Source: Turbatrix aceti
Taxonomy: Eukaryota; Nematoda; Chromadorea; Rhabditida; Panagrolaimidae
DNA: 64,000 nt
NCBI GenBank assembly: GCA_963969345.1
Contig: OZ017766.1
Coordinates: forward strand, 8,742,001 to 8,806,000
Direction of reading: 5' to 3'
Under the pieces are notes generated by a model. The model was not told where the DNA came from. It saw nothing but the letters and a program-made list of their open reading frames with translations, and did not search any database. Below are positions 1-10,880 of this stretch, piece by piece. The position numbers and the translations under genes are program-made. The stretch's first letter is position 1. Each line of letters opens with the position of its first letter.

Positions 1-3000
1 ACAGAAACGTCCGGCTTTTTTTTGCATGTCGCGACAGCTTTTTGTATTTATCCTTCAAAAAGGGCAGATATTTAGCAGATTTTGTTTTTTTCCCGTAAAA
101 AAATAAAAAATAAAAAATTTTTTTCTATAAAAATTATAAAAAAATTGTTCCTGAAAAAATTAAAAAAAAATTTTTTTTACGAAAAAACAAAAAAAATATG
201 TCTAAAAAACAATTTATTCAAAAATATCAGTTTTGTACGGATCGTTGAAAAACGTTACTTGAATTACGGTATTTTTGAATAAATTTTTGCCATTGAAAAA
301 AAAACTGAATTACGGTACTTTTTTTTCGAATTTTTTTTTATAATTTTTTTAAAATGCGTAACTTCAATTTTGACTTGAATTACTCAAAATTTATCACAAA
401 TTATAAATATTTATTTAGTTCCCTTTTTCGTTCTTCGTTTTTCTCTTCGGGACACACTACAATTTTAATTGTAAAAAATACGAAGGTGTTATCCGTAGGA
501 AGTCATCAAGTCACGTATGTATAAATACTATTTTGTATGATTTTCCGGGAGTGATGGACTTTGATTAGTACATAGTATGTATCTCTTATTTTTCATCGCT
601 TATCGCTTCCTCACATTTGGTCACAGATTTTGTCATAGACAGCTAGCTAGCTACTAAATAGCATGAGAAAAAAAAAGCGGATATCCAAATCCGGATTAAA
701 TTGCTCACATCAATGAGCGGCACTCGACGGTGTCGACGGTGAATTTATCCATCCGGCGGGAAAGCAGGCAGGTAGTTAGTATGTATTTATTATTTGTCAT
801 GTCGCTTGTTACCAGCTTTTTTTATTTTTAAATAATTACATATTTTTGTATTTTGAAATTTCGGTTTTTTTGGGGTTTTGGAATTTTTTTAAGAGTTTTT
901 TTTTTATTTTTTTGTACGTATTTACGTTCAAAATCATCTTCAAAAAGCGCTCGAAAATTCAAATCCTAGACATTGACGTGTACAACATCAGTATTTAGCC
1001 TATAGTATTATGTACTATATTTTCTTCGTAAGCTGCTGCCCTGCTCGATGTGATGTCGACGGACGACGGCGAAATATTAGATAGATGTTGGATGACTCTT
1101 CCGCGCATTTTTATTCCAGTAGATAAATACATATTACACGTTTTAACACAAATGAAATGCGTGTTTCTGTGGTTGTTGCCTGACTTCTGACGACTTTTTT
1201 CTCCATGGCCGGGGGGGGGGGTCTCAACTGACTTTGTTAAACTAATTATCATAAAACTAATTTCCAAGTATTATCTTGTTCATCATCGCGCCGTCGAATG
1301 AACAAGATAATACATATACATACTTTGTCGTACATACATCGTCGAGAAAACGAAACGCGCGAGAACACGACTCTTGGATGACTTTTTTGCATTTTCGTCT
1401 GACTCTTGTGCTTCTTATTCTTTTTTTTTCTGGTCGGGAAAAAAAATGAAACAATGTCGTCTCGGGGTGCAGGTTTGTCCCAGTCGATTGCATGCGTGCG
1501 TGCGTGACAGTTGACAACCTTTAGTATCCCCCCTCTCTCGAAAAAAAAAAATATGGGGTTACATATACCAGAAAAAAAAAGTTGGGTTAGCAGGAGGCGG
1601 GAGAAGGAGGACATTAAGGAATTTTTTACGGGGGTAGATAGAATGAATGAATAAATGCAGAATGAATTGATTGGTCGGAGGACCGACGTAAGAGTAAAAT
1701 GTATGAGTTTTTTTGTATACGTCTTACGGATGATGTGTATCTGTTATCTTTTGTCTGGGGTCTGCGGTTTGTCTTTTGTTCTTTTATTTAAATAATGATG
1801 AATTGAATTTTTTCGGTGCACAAATGTGTTTTTTTGTTACATTATGATGTCTAGGATTCTCTACGAGACTAAAATAAGTTTAAAAATTTATGTATTTATT
1901 TTGCGCGCAATGCAAAAAAAAATTTTTTTTTTTGGAAAATTTGTTCAAAAAATCTTCGAATTTTCTAAAATGATTTGGACGTTCGAAAATGTTCAAAATG
2001 TGTTTTTAAAGACGTTGAAACTTGATGCCCTGAGAAATAACTCAAAATGTTTGTCGTCCCATAATTTTTATGATTTTTGAAAAATTATTTGAAAAATTAT
2101 AAAAATTTGTTTTCGGCCCTTTTTTATGTTTTTGAAAATATTTATGAAAGGTTTGTTACATTTTGTTGGGTTAGAAAACCCAAAAAAGTTCAAAAAACGA
2201 CAAAAAATTATCGTTTTAGGAAAAAAAGTATTGTAAAACTTTTGTATCGTAAAAAAATTCCAAAACGATCAATAAGAACAATTTTTTTCATTAATTACAA
2301 AATTTTCTCTTTTTTTACTTTAAAAATCTGTTTTTGGACGATTTTTGATAATTTTTTTTTTCATCCGCAGAAGACGTCACTTTTTTTTAATGTGAAAAAT
2401 TTTCATATTCCTCCCCCTAATTAGTACATAAAAGTGAAAATAAATATGGTGTCTTGTTGTTATTCCTTTTTTTCATATTTCTTTTCTGGATCGTTAAAAA
2501 AACAGCTGGAGCACACATTTGTATGCGTAAATGGACCGGACCGTTACATAGCTTTTTATCAGTCAGTTATATGGTGTGTTATGGTGTTCTTTCCTTCCTG
2601 GCTGAAAAAACCACCGGGCAAAGTCAAAGTTATTTGTCGTTGTCGTAGTCATAGTCTTCGTCGGAAGAAGAAAAGAGAAAGAAAATGGCAAAGAAGATGA
2701 AGATGAAGATAAAGGAAGGCTCTTTGATCCTTTCTTCTTCTTCTTCTTCATAATATTCGTCTTCGTTTTTTTTCCATCTTTCTTCAAGGTTGGTGGTTGT
2801 GGTGGATTAACGGGGATGCTCCTCTTTTTTTTTTGCCTTAAACTTTTGCCAGCGATACTAATATTTCGATTACGAGTTACATATTTAGTTACTAAATATT
2901 TTTTTTTTTTTTTTCTATTTAAAAATAGTTGGCATTTATGTATGAATATATATGTATGCAAGAGCAAAAACGATTAACAAAGTGATAAAAATAGTACATA

Positions 3001-3089
3001 AATATACGCAGAATACATATTATTCATTTCTTATCTTTTTTTTTGTTGCGTCTCTGCGAAACTGACTAAAAAATAGTACTATAACAAAG
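1..3089. other. AT-rich flank without a recognisable gene
   Basis: This stretch is dominated by A and T homopolymer runs. It also has a few GC-richer patches, for example near 1020-1240 and 1420-1520. Open frames are short, low in complexity and Lys/Phe/Asn-rich, and none shows a domain or a splice-consistent chain. I see no RNA gene. It may be upstream non-coding DNA of the kinase gene at 10123, but nothing in it proves this. Confidence 0.6.
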
Positions 3090-3097
3090 GTCGATAC

Positions 3098-3522
3098 CAT
3101 GGTTAAGCGAACGAACAGTCCGTTTTTTTTGTTCACGAACGAACACGAACATTTCGTTAATTTTGTTCGAAAAATCGAACGATACGCGAACATTTTGTCA
3201 GTGTTCGCGAACGAACACAAACGAACAACGAACAGATTTTTAGCATATTTCATACAAAATTTTGTCCAAACTGGGCATAAAAACGTAAACTTCGGTACTA
3301 TGCGTTTTCACGTTTTTGGTTACAGTTTTCCTACACTTTTTATTGCCGAAGGCAATTGACACTATTTTTCATTTTTGGAAAAATAACTGTTCGGAAAATT
3401 TATTCGGAAAATTTATTTTTGTTCGCGAACGAACTCGAACAAAGCAAATCTGTTCTCGAACGAACACGAACGCAAAAATTTGAATTTGTTTGCGAACAAA
3501 CGCGAACCGTCGCTCAACCCTG
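3098..3522 (+). mobile_element. hAT-like MITE, copy A, with perfect 8-bp target duplication
   Basis: A 425-bp non-coding element lies between two copies of GTCGATAC (3090-3097 and 3523-3530). Its ends are CATGGTTAAGCG and CGCTCAACCCTG, imperfect inverted repeats of the family terminus CAGGGATGGGCG. Subterminal zones are packed with GTTCG/CGAAC words such as gttcgcgaacgaac. The unique core contains gccgaaggcaattgac. An 8-bp duplication with CAGGG-type ends is characteristic of the hAT superfamily. There is no transposase, so it would depend on an autonomous relative elsewhere. Confidence 0.85.
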
Positions 3523-3530
3523 GTCGATAC

Positions 3531-5180
3531 ATACTATTTATTTTGACGACGTATACATAAAAACATACATACACACCTTTTGTGCACGTGCATATGTACA
3601 TGTGTATGCCTATGTATACGGTAGGGATAAAAATGTACATTAGTGCGCGTATTGAGTTGTTTTTTGTCAGAACCGAAATTTGGAGTTGTTTTGTCCCCCC
3701 AAAAAAAATTTTACAATGCGTCTTAAAATGCATGAATTTTCATCAAACGTGGAGTGAAGCATTCTTTTTTTTTTTCGGGAGCGTAGGTCGACTGAACGCA
3801 TATAAGTATATGTATATGTACGACTCCGTTACGGGCATTCTTTTTGTTCAATGCTTTTGAAAAATTTTGTTTCCGTTTTCTATTGTTCACGGTGGAATAT
3901 TTATTATTACGCGGTGGTTGCATTTTTGGTGTCGATAATAATTATGTAAACGTAAAATGTATGTGTATATCTGCTGTTGCACTGACTGAATTTTATGCAT
4001 GTTAGGCTGGAAGTAGTTGGAGTTGATTTGTAGAAGTTTGTTTGTAGATTTCGGAATTGCTAAAATTTTAATTTTGGGGCGTTGTGAATGACTTTTGCAT
4101 ATTTTTTTGTTAAAACAATTTTATTTTATGGTTTTTTGATTTTAGACGCAAATTTTTACCTGAAATTTTTTTTCAATAAAAAAAATAAAATGTAGGTTTT
4201 TTTAAATTTATTGCGCATGATTTTTTCAAAACGACTGAACATTCAGAAACGGTTAGCACATTTTTTGACACAATTTTTGATGGAATCGTGTCAAAATCTT
4301 TCAAAATCGTAAAAATTTGGGATTCAGAACTTTAAAAATGCTGAAATAATAAAAAAGTTTTCTTTTCTCTTTTTTGTGCCGTTGTGTCACATTTTTTTAG
4401 CGCAGGTTGGCAAATCCAAAAAAAACAACGAAAAAATATCGGTTTATGTAAAATATCGGAAAAAAAAGTCGAAAACTTTTGTATCGTAAAAAAAGTAACA
4501 AAATCCAAGCCAAAAACGTTACTTTTTGAAAAACATGCGTTTCACCACGAAAATTTTAATACAAGCGTTACTTTTTGTCATATTTTTTTTTATTTAAAAA
4601 AATTGTTTATCACTTTCCAAAAAAAACTGTTCCTAAAAAGTGCTGCGATTTTCAAAAAATTCTGCGTCAAAAATTTCTAAGTAGCATTATTTTGAAAAAT
4701 TTTGTCGTAACTTCCCAAAAAAACCCCAATTCTTGGCACTACGACTGTTTAAAAATTTTACTCCAAAAAGTTACGTTAAGTGCAAAAAGTTCAAAATTAG
4801 TCATTTTTACTTTCTCAGCGATTTTTTAGTTCCATTAGGCTCAAAGTCATTAATTTCACTCATTCAATTCGATCTCTGATGCCAGTTTTTACGGGTTTGT
4901 AACCACACTAAACACCACTTCCACCGAATAAATATTTAGTATATTTAGTACTACTTCAACTTTTTTGCTGCCTTTGTCTCTCATTTTTTTTTTGTTTCGT
5001 TTTCTCGTTATTTTTTTCACATCAAGTCCAGTTTGTTAGCCAAAGTGTGCCCATAGGCACCCCGGCGTTTGCTCGTTTTCTATCGATGCGTGAAATTACG
5101 CTTCCAGGTTAGATTAGATCTTTCCTCGACAGCTTTTGGCCGGCCGACACCGACACCGACACCGACGGCACCGCACCGCC
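3531..5180. other. AT-rich intergenic sequence, nothing recognised
   Basis: Homopolymer-rich sequence with short, low-complexity open frames. No conserved domain, RNA gene or clear repeat boundary is visible. A CA/TA-rich patch (3555-3640) gives several overlapping short frames of no coding character. Confidence 0.6.
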
Positions 5181-5186
5181 GACGAT

Positions 5187-5209
5187 TGTGTGTGTGTGTG
5201 TGTGTGTGT
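5187..5209. repeat. (GT)n microsatellite
   Basis: A run of about 11 GT repeats follows a GACACC-type hexamer patch. It is a simple sequence repeat and probably length-variable. Confidence 0.9.
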
Positions 5210-5322
5210 AAATGTGCCGCTACTGTTACTGCGTTTGCGCCTCTCCTGTTCCTGTCTCCGGTCTCTGACTGCGGTTTCTTGTTGTTTTTTGCTGCCCCAT
5301 CGTTACTTACTGGTTTAGTGAC

Positions 5323-5434
5323 ACTACTCCTATTTTGACAACTCCTATTATGACAACTCCTATTTTGACAACTCCTATTTTGACAACTTTTCACAGTCTT
5401 TCCTATTTTGTCAACCAATTCCTATTTTAACAAC
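5323..5434. repeat. 17-bp minisatellite
   Basis: About six degenerate tandem units of actcctattttgacaa occur, the last ones interrupted. The open frame on the minus strand with repeated Ser-Cys-Gln-Asn-Arg is a product of this repeat and not a gene. Confidence 0.8.
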
Positions 5435-5804
5435 TTTTTAAAAAAAGGGTGCATTAGGGGTTGTTGCGTGCGCTGAAGACAACTGTGTTGTTGCCTGAGG
5501 GCATGGATGACTTTATCACGAGATATTATCATTTTTAGTGATATTTTTTTTGTAAAAAAACATTTTGTGTTTTATTTTTTGGAACAATTTTTTTGAACAC
5601 AGTTAGTACTATTTGATTTTAGTTATGAATCAATTATTATTTAATTAGTCTGCTTTTGAGAGTCTTGCCTGTGCAAGTAAAAGAAATTGTTGAAAAGATT
5701 TTATTATGCCATTTTCAGTATTGTTTTCAAAAAAACAACAGCGATATTATAAATTAACAATCTGATAAACACAAAATAACGGCTTAAGGGCTGTTACATT
5801 ATCA
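5435..5804. other. Intergenic sequence next to the MULE fragment
   Basis: This stretch is less homopolymeric than its surroundings. It could be non-coding or badly decayed remains of the same transposon as the neighbouring fragment. No ends or inverted repeats were found. Confidence 0.4.
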
Positions 5805-6028
5805 ATGAAAAATGTTCAAATATTTAAAACGAAAAAATGGGTTTCCAGTGTACGTTGTGCTCGGGGAAGAAAGAATGCTAACTCCAGATGATTCACCCAC
5901 TTTGCAATTTTTGGTTCGTCCAAAAATTCGGTAAGCCTTAATGCCTGACACCGTCGTAGTACCGCTTGCCGAAAATGGAAGACGCATGCTTTGACAATGT
6001 CGGCAAAAATGATCTTCAGAGCCCCCAT
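5805..6028 (-). pseudogene. Decayed MULE-type transposase fragment
   Basis: The minus-strand frame reads VKACVFHFRQAVLRRCQALR, followed by LTEFLDEPKIAKWVNHL and LAFFLPRAQ. This matches the signature of the MULE (Mutator-like) transposase domain: a Cys-x-Phe-His-Phe-x-Gln helix, an R-x-x-Q-x-L-x-L stretch, then a Trp-containing helix and L-A-F-L-P. Only about 70 residues remain. The segment is closed by stops, with neither the catalytic acidic residues upstream nor terminal repeats, so it is a dead remnant. The family assignment rests on my recognition of the motif pattern; a profile search would settle it. Confidence 0.6.
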
Positions 6029-7388
6029 TTTTTTTTTTTTGATTTGAAATTTGATGTTAGTACAAGTACTGAAATTTTTACTTCTTTACAGCACTTAAAA
6101 ATCTGTGCTGTTTTTTTTTTTTTTGCTGTTTTTTGTTGGCTGTATTGAAAATTGTTTCTTTAAACAATTTGAAACAATACTTCCATGACGTCAGACAATT
6201 TATTTAAGTATTTATTTATTTTAGGGGGTTTAGGACGTGTTTTAAAATTTTATTTATAATAGTTTTTGGGGCGGAGAATTTTTTTTCCAAACAAAAAAAA
6301 CGGGCTATAGGAAATTTTCAATTTTTAGAAATCGATAAAAACCTAAAAAACCGTAAACAGTGAATAATTGTTCGAAAAAATTTTTTTCTTTCGAAAAGTA
6401 CATAGTTTTGGAATTTTCGTTGTTTTGGAATTTTCGTTCGTTTTGGAATTTTCGTTGCAAAACTATCGACTTCGGCTTTGGATCTTGTCACTTTTTTTTG
6501 CGATACACACGTTTTACGATTTTTTTTCCAAAAACAATGTTTTAATTTTTTGGGTTTTTTTTAATTTTTAAACGGCACGGGCTACAAATGTTACAAAATT
6601 GTCGTTTTTTTAAATCCAAAAAAAACGTTACTTTGCCTTTTTTTTAAATGAAAAAAAAATAAAAAAAAACTTCGAAGTAACAACATTGTCGTTTTCAGAA
6701 TCGATAAAAAAATAAATGGATATTATTTTTTTTGAAAAAAACACGGTGATAATTTTCAAAAAATCCTAAAAATTATCAGGAACGCACATTTTTAAATAAA
6801 TTTTTGCAGTTGACATTTTTTTCTGAAAAACTGTAAATTTTTAAATTAAAAAACACGAACAACTGCATGTTTTTTTTAATTGCAATTGTTTTACTAAAAA
6901 AAACGACATAAAATTAGTTCGATCAAATATTGGGGTGTTTTTTGAATTTTATATTTGCAAAAATTGTTATTTTTTGGCATTTTCGGTATTTTGAACCTCA
7001 ATTGAGTATTTTCTTTTTTTGTCACCGACAACCTTTTGTTTTGTGTTTTATCTGTTGACCAAGAAAAAAAGAAAAGAGAAGCGCAAGTCTTCATCTTTTT
7101 TTTTCTATTTATCGTCTGCTTTTGCTTTTGCTGAGGAGCACAGAAGCCGGAGATTAATTCGTCTTCGTTTTTGTCTTCGTCTTCGTTTTCGTTATCTTTC
7201 CGGTTCGTTCGAAAGTATTTAGAAAGTAGAAAGTAGAAAGTATTCTTCGTAAATATAAATTCAATGAATGATTGTAAGTAGGGGACTATCCTATTTGTAC
7301 AAATATTTAGTACATACAAACACACGGACAGGGTCCTGGATGGATGCAGGTACCTGTGCCGGTGCCGTAAAAAAAAGTAAGCACTTAT
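6029..7388. other. AT-rich intergenic sequence
   Basis: Long runs of T and A with no believable coding frame. Around 6410-6460 a short word (ttttggaattttcgtt) recurs three times in tandem. The 213-residue minus-strand frame that starts in the neighbouring MITE and runs through here is low-complexity and not a gene. Confidence 0.6.
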
Positions 7389-7862
7389 TAGGGATGGGCG
7401 AACCGCCGTTTTTTTGTTCTCGAACGAACACGAACATTTTGTTATGTAATTTTGTTCGAAAAATCGAGCAGGCGCGAACATTTTTGTCAGTGTTCGCGAA
7501 CGAACACGAACGAACAACGAACAGATTTTTAGCATATTTTATACAAAATTTTGTCCAAATTGGGCATAAAAACGTAAACTTCGGTACTAATGCGTTTTCA
7601 CGTTTTTGGCGACAGTTTTCCTACACTTTTTATTGCCGAAGGCAATTGACACTATTTGTCCTTTTTGGAAAAATAACATCAATTTCGGCACTGTTAAACT
7701 GATTTTACCCAAATTTTTGTTCGTTTTATCTGTTCGGAAAATTTATTTTTGTTCGCGAACAAACTCGAACAAAGCAAATCTGTTCTCGAACAAACACGAA
7801 CGCAAAAATTTGAATTTGTTCGCGAACGAACTTGAACGAACACGAACGTTCGCCCATCCCTG
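7389..7862 (+). mobile_element. hAT-like MITE, copy B
   Basis: Element of 474 bp with termini TAGGGATGGGCG and CGCCCATCCCTG, clear inverted repeats of the family end. Core and subterminal GTTCG-rich zones match copy A, with an additional internal stretch (aacatcaatttcggcactg) that copies D-F also carry in inverted orientation. The flanking octamers (gcacttat and gtatgtaa) are not a clear target duplication. Confidence 0.82.
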
Positions 7863-10122
7863 GTATGTAATAAATATTCAGAGGGTTAAGGGTCGAAGAA
7901 AAAAGGCATTGTTGTGAAAACTGCCTGCAATGCTACCGAGATTAATGACTTGCTTAGATACATACATACTTAGCGGGGTGTTTATTACACTAATTGATAT
8001 GTATCTCTCTAACCAACGCCCTATCCTGTCCATGAACAGCCTGCATGGGTTCTTTCTTCTGCTTTAGTACTTTGTTTTTCTTTCTTGATGTACTATGTAG
8101 TACTATATTTATTTCTTCAATCTTTTTCTTTGTGGCTTTATTGGGTTTTTAAGTCAATATTTTCAAGTGCAAAGAAGTCAATATTTTTGTCATCTAAATG
8201 ATTCGTCTTTTTTTATGTATTGTGCACGTCTGGCGTCTTTAGAATTCGGGATTTGTTGGTGTTTATGTGTATGTTTTTTGAACTTACGTGTCTGTTTTTG
8301 TAGAATTTAGTGTGTATAAAATGTTGCGGATCGATCATCGATTTGGGAAAGTTACGGATACCAAATTAGGAAATTTTTGACGGCACAAACTTAAAATTTA
8401 TGATTCGGTCGTTTTCGATGGGAAATCCGTTGAAAATAAAAAAATGGGTTTTTTGACCTAAAAAATGTCGAAATCCAATTTGCATTTTTGATTGATTTTT
8501 CCGTAGGAACAATTCTATTTTTTTTTTATTTTTGTTTGAAAAAAGTTTTTGTCGCAAAAAAATTCAAAATGTTATTTTTGTTTTCGCGAATTCCGTTGAC
8601 ACAAAAATCTGGTGCTGATCAAAAAAATCGTTCGTCGACTGTGCATTTGATCCATTGAAAAAAATAAGGGACACAACCTAAAAAATGATGAATTCAAAAT
8701 TCTTTTCGTTAAATTTTTTTTTCAAATCCAAAATTGCGGTGACGCCAAAACTTTATTTTTTTTATTTACAAACTCAATAATGTATTTAATTTCAGTTTTT
8801 ATAAGTTTTTGTTGTTTAAACCAAAATTAGGAAAGAAAAATGCCGTATTTGTTATTTTTGTAATTCTGCAAATTTTGTTTTGCTCCCATTTCCTAAAAAT
8901 TGAATATTCAATAAATTTGTAAAACCCTTGCAAATGCATACTTTTTGCATCCACGTTTTTTGGGGGCTCATTGTGATCTCAAAAGTCTAACTTGGGTCCA
9001 TGTTTTTTTCCGCTGATCAAGTTTTGACTATTTGTTCTTGAACTTTACCCCTCCCCCACACGCTCTCGGTTTTTTCGTTTGTTTTTGTTTTGTGTGTTTG
9101 TCAACCGATGACCGACCATGGTCATGGCCATGGTGGTGGTGCAGGTGTGATAAACGCTCCCCAATCCCGAACACTATCCATCCTCGTTCTTCTTTCCCCA
9201 CATATGTACATCGATACATAGAAAAACAAAACGTGGACACCACATGATGATGTATTGGCGTTAAGCCCGTGATGATGATGATGATGATGATGATGCATGT
9301 GACGGTAGCATTTGATTATGTTGGCTAATCCTTTCAGCTGTCCTCCTGTCATCCATCCCATTCCCGCTGGCTTCTATCTTTTTCGCCACCCAGCGGACGG
9401 ACTTCTCCGGTGGCTGTAACAAAAATTGACTGACGCGTGCGCGCGCAAAAAAAAGAAGAAGAAAGTGTTGAAAAAAAAACCAACAATTTTTTTTTCGACG
9501 AATTGGTCAAAAATTTATTAATTTACAGTTTTGGGGGATTTTTTGTTAAACCCCGGGACAAATATTTACAAACACGCAAGGTTCGTGTTTTTTGAAAGTT
9601 TGAACGACTGCAAACGGCAAAAAAATTTTTTTTTTGCTGGTTGGCATTCATTCTGGTTCGGTGGAGCTACTAACAATTATGGTATTAACATTTATTGGAA
9701 GAAGAAAAAATTACCTTGAGTGTTAAAGCGAGCAACTATTATTTTTTGATACATATTTAAAAGATTTATCCGGTGCTAGTATTTATTTGACAAGCAATGT
9801 AACCGGGTGGTTTTTATCTCCTACGAAGAAGAAGAAGAAGAAGAACACGAAGAAGAAGAAAACGGAGAAAAAAAATTTTTTTTTCTACGTATGACAACTT
9901 TTTTTTCATCAGTGTCACCTGCGTGCTGGATTTTGCTTCATTTCGTCGTATGTGTTTAATTTCAAAAAAAAAATATTCACACACGCTACATATACATCCA
10001 CGTACATTTTACATCTCTAAATATAGATATTTATGTATTATAAACAATCTTCGATTCTCAGGTGATGCAGAAAGTTATTATTACAATAACTATTATTATT
10101 AGAACAACAAAAATATCCAAAA
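7863..10122. other. AT-rich upstream region of the DGK gene
   Basis: No gene is supported. Simple repeats include (ATG)n at 9271-9295 and GAA-rich runs at 9825-9860. The last 80 bases before the kinase start contain att/aac trinucleotide runs and probably form 5' untranslated sequence. No TATA box or initiator can be called with confidence. Confidence 0.5.
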
Positions 10123-10880
10123 ATGTTGCCTAGCGGCTATCGATTTGTCGATGGTCTGCGAAACGTTGTCATGCATCTGAGGCAGAAGAGTTCGTCTCCC
10201 GAACGGAATTTGGACGTCGACGATGAGACAACATCGTGTACGACTCCGTCACCGACGACGTCGTTCAGCGAAGCGTCAACGTCGAGTCGACGTGCAATTC
10301 GTGGTTGTGGACTTGCGACGGAAGGCACTGGATCCATAACTCCGCCTGTAACAACTTCGGCGTCGTCATCACAGCCTCCGTCGGGAAATCGGCGAAAGTC
10401 GGGAATCTTTTTTGCAAAGTTGTACAAAACTATCAGTATTGACATGCCATCGACGTCTGCGGCATCTGCATCGGCAAATTTTAATTCAGAAGAAGGCGGA
10501 ACACTGACTCCAGCATCGGATAATTTGTCTCGAAATAACAGCGAAAAACAACTAAGAAGCAAGAAGTCAACAACGACAAACGCTCGAAAGGCCTCCCGCG
10601 CTATGAGGAGGCGGATCTCGGCTGCGAGACTTGCGCTGAGGAAAATCTCACACTCTAACAGAGCCAACAGCGGAAGTGGTCTCGACATTTCGACTACGGG
10701 ATGTCGGAGTGAGCCGTTTAGCTTTTCATCCGCGGACGAAGCATCGCCACCGATTATGAAGGCTAGCGAAGAGCCGGCAAAGTTTTGGTTTTTGAGGTCT
10801 CCGGGTGCGATACTCAAACGATCGACGCCGCCGTCAAAGAGGAAGCTGTGTCCCAGTCTGTCGTGGGATCCCGAACACAG
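10123..10880 (+). CDS. DGK exon 1 (residues 1-252)
   Basis: Starts at ATG (MLPSGYRFVDGL...) and ends at the donor CACAG|GTGAGT, leaving phase 2. The product is Ser/Thr/Pro-rich with basic patches (A-R-K-A-S-R-A-M-R-R-R, about 160-170) and is probably disordered. A 344-codon frame on the opposite strand is a shadow of this exon plus intron. Confidence 0.85.

Noticed and set aside
3098..3522. CRISPR-like repeated GTTCG/CGAAC words
   Set aside because: Repeats are irregular, very short and without uniform spacers. Terminal inverted repeats and an 8-bp duplication show a transposon in an animal genome.
6894..7535. Minus-strand open frame of 213 codons
   Set aside because: Made of MITE copy B subterminal repeats and Lys/Arg-rich simple sequence, with no domain.
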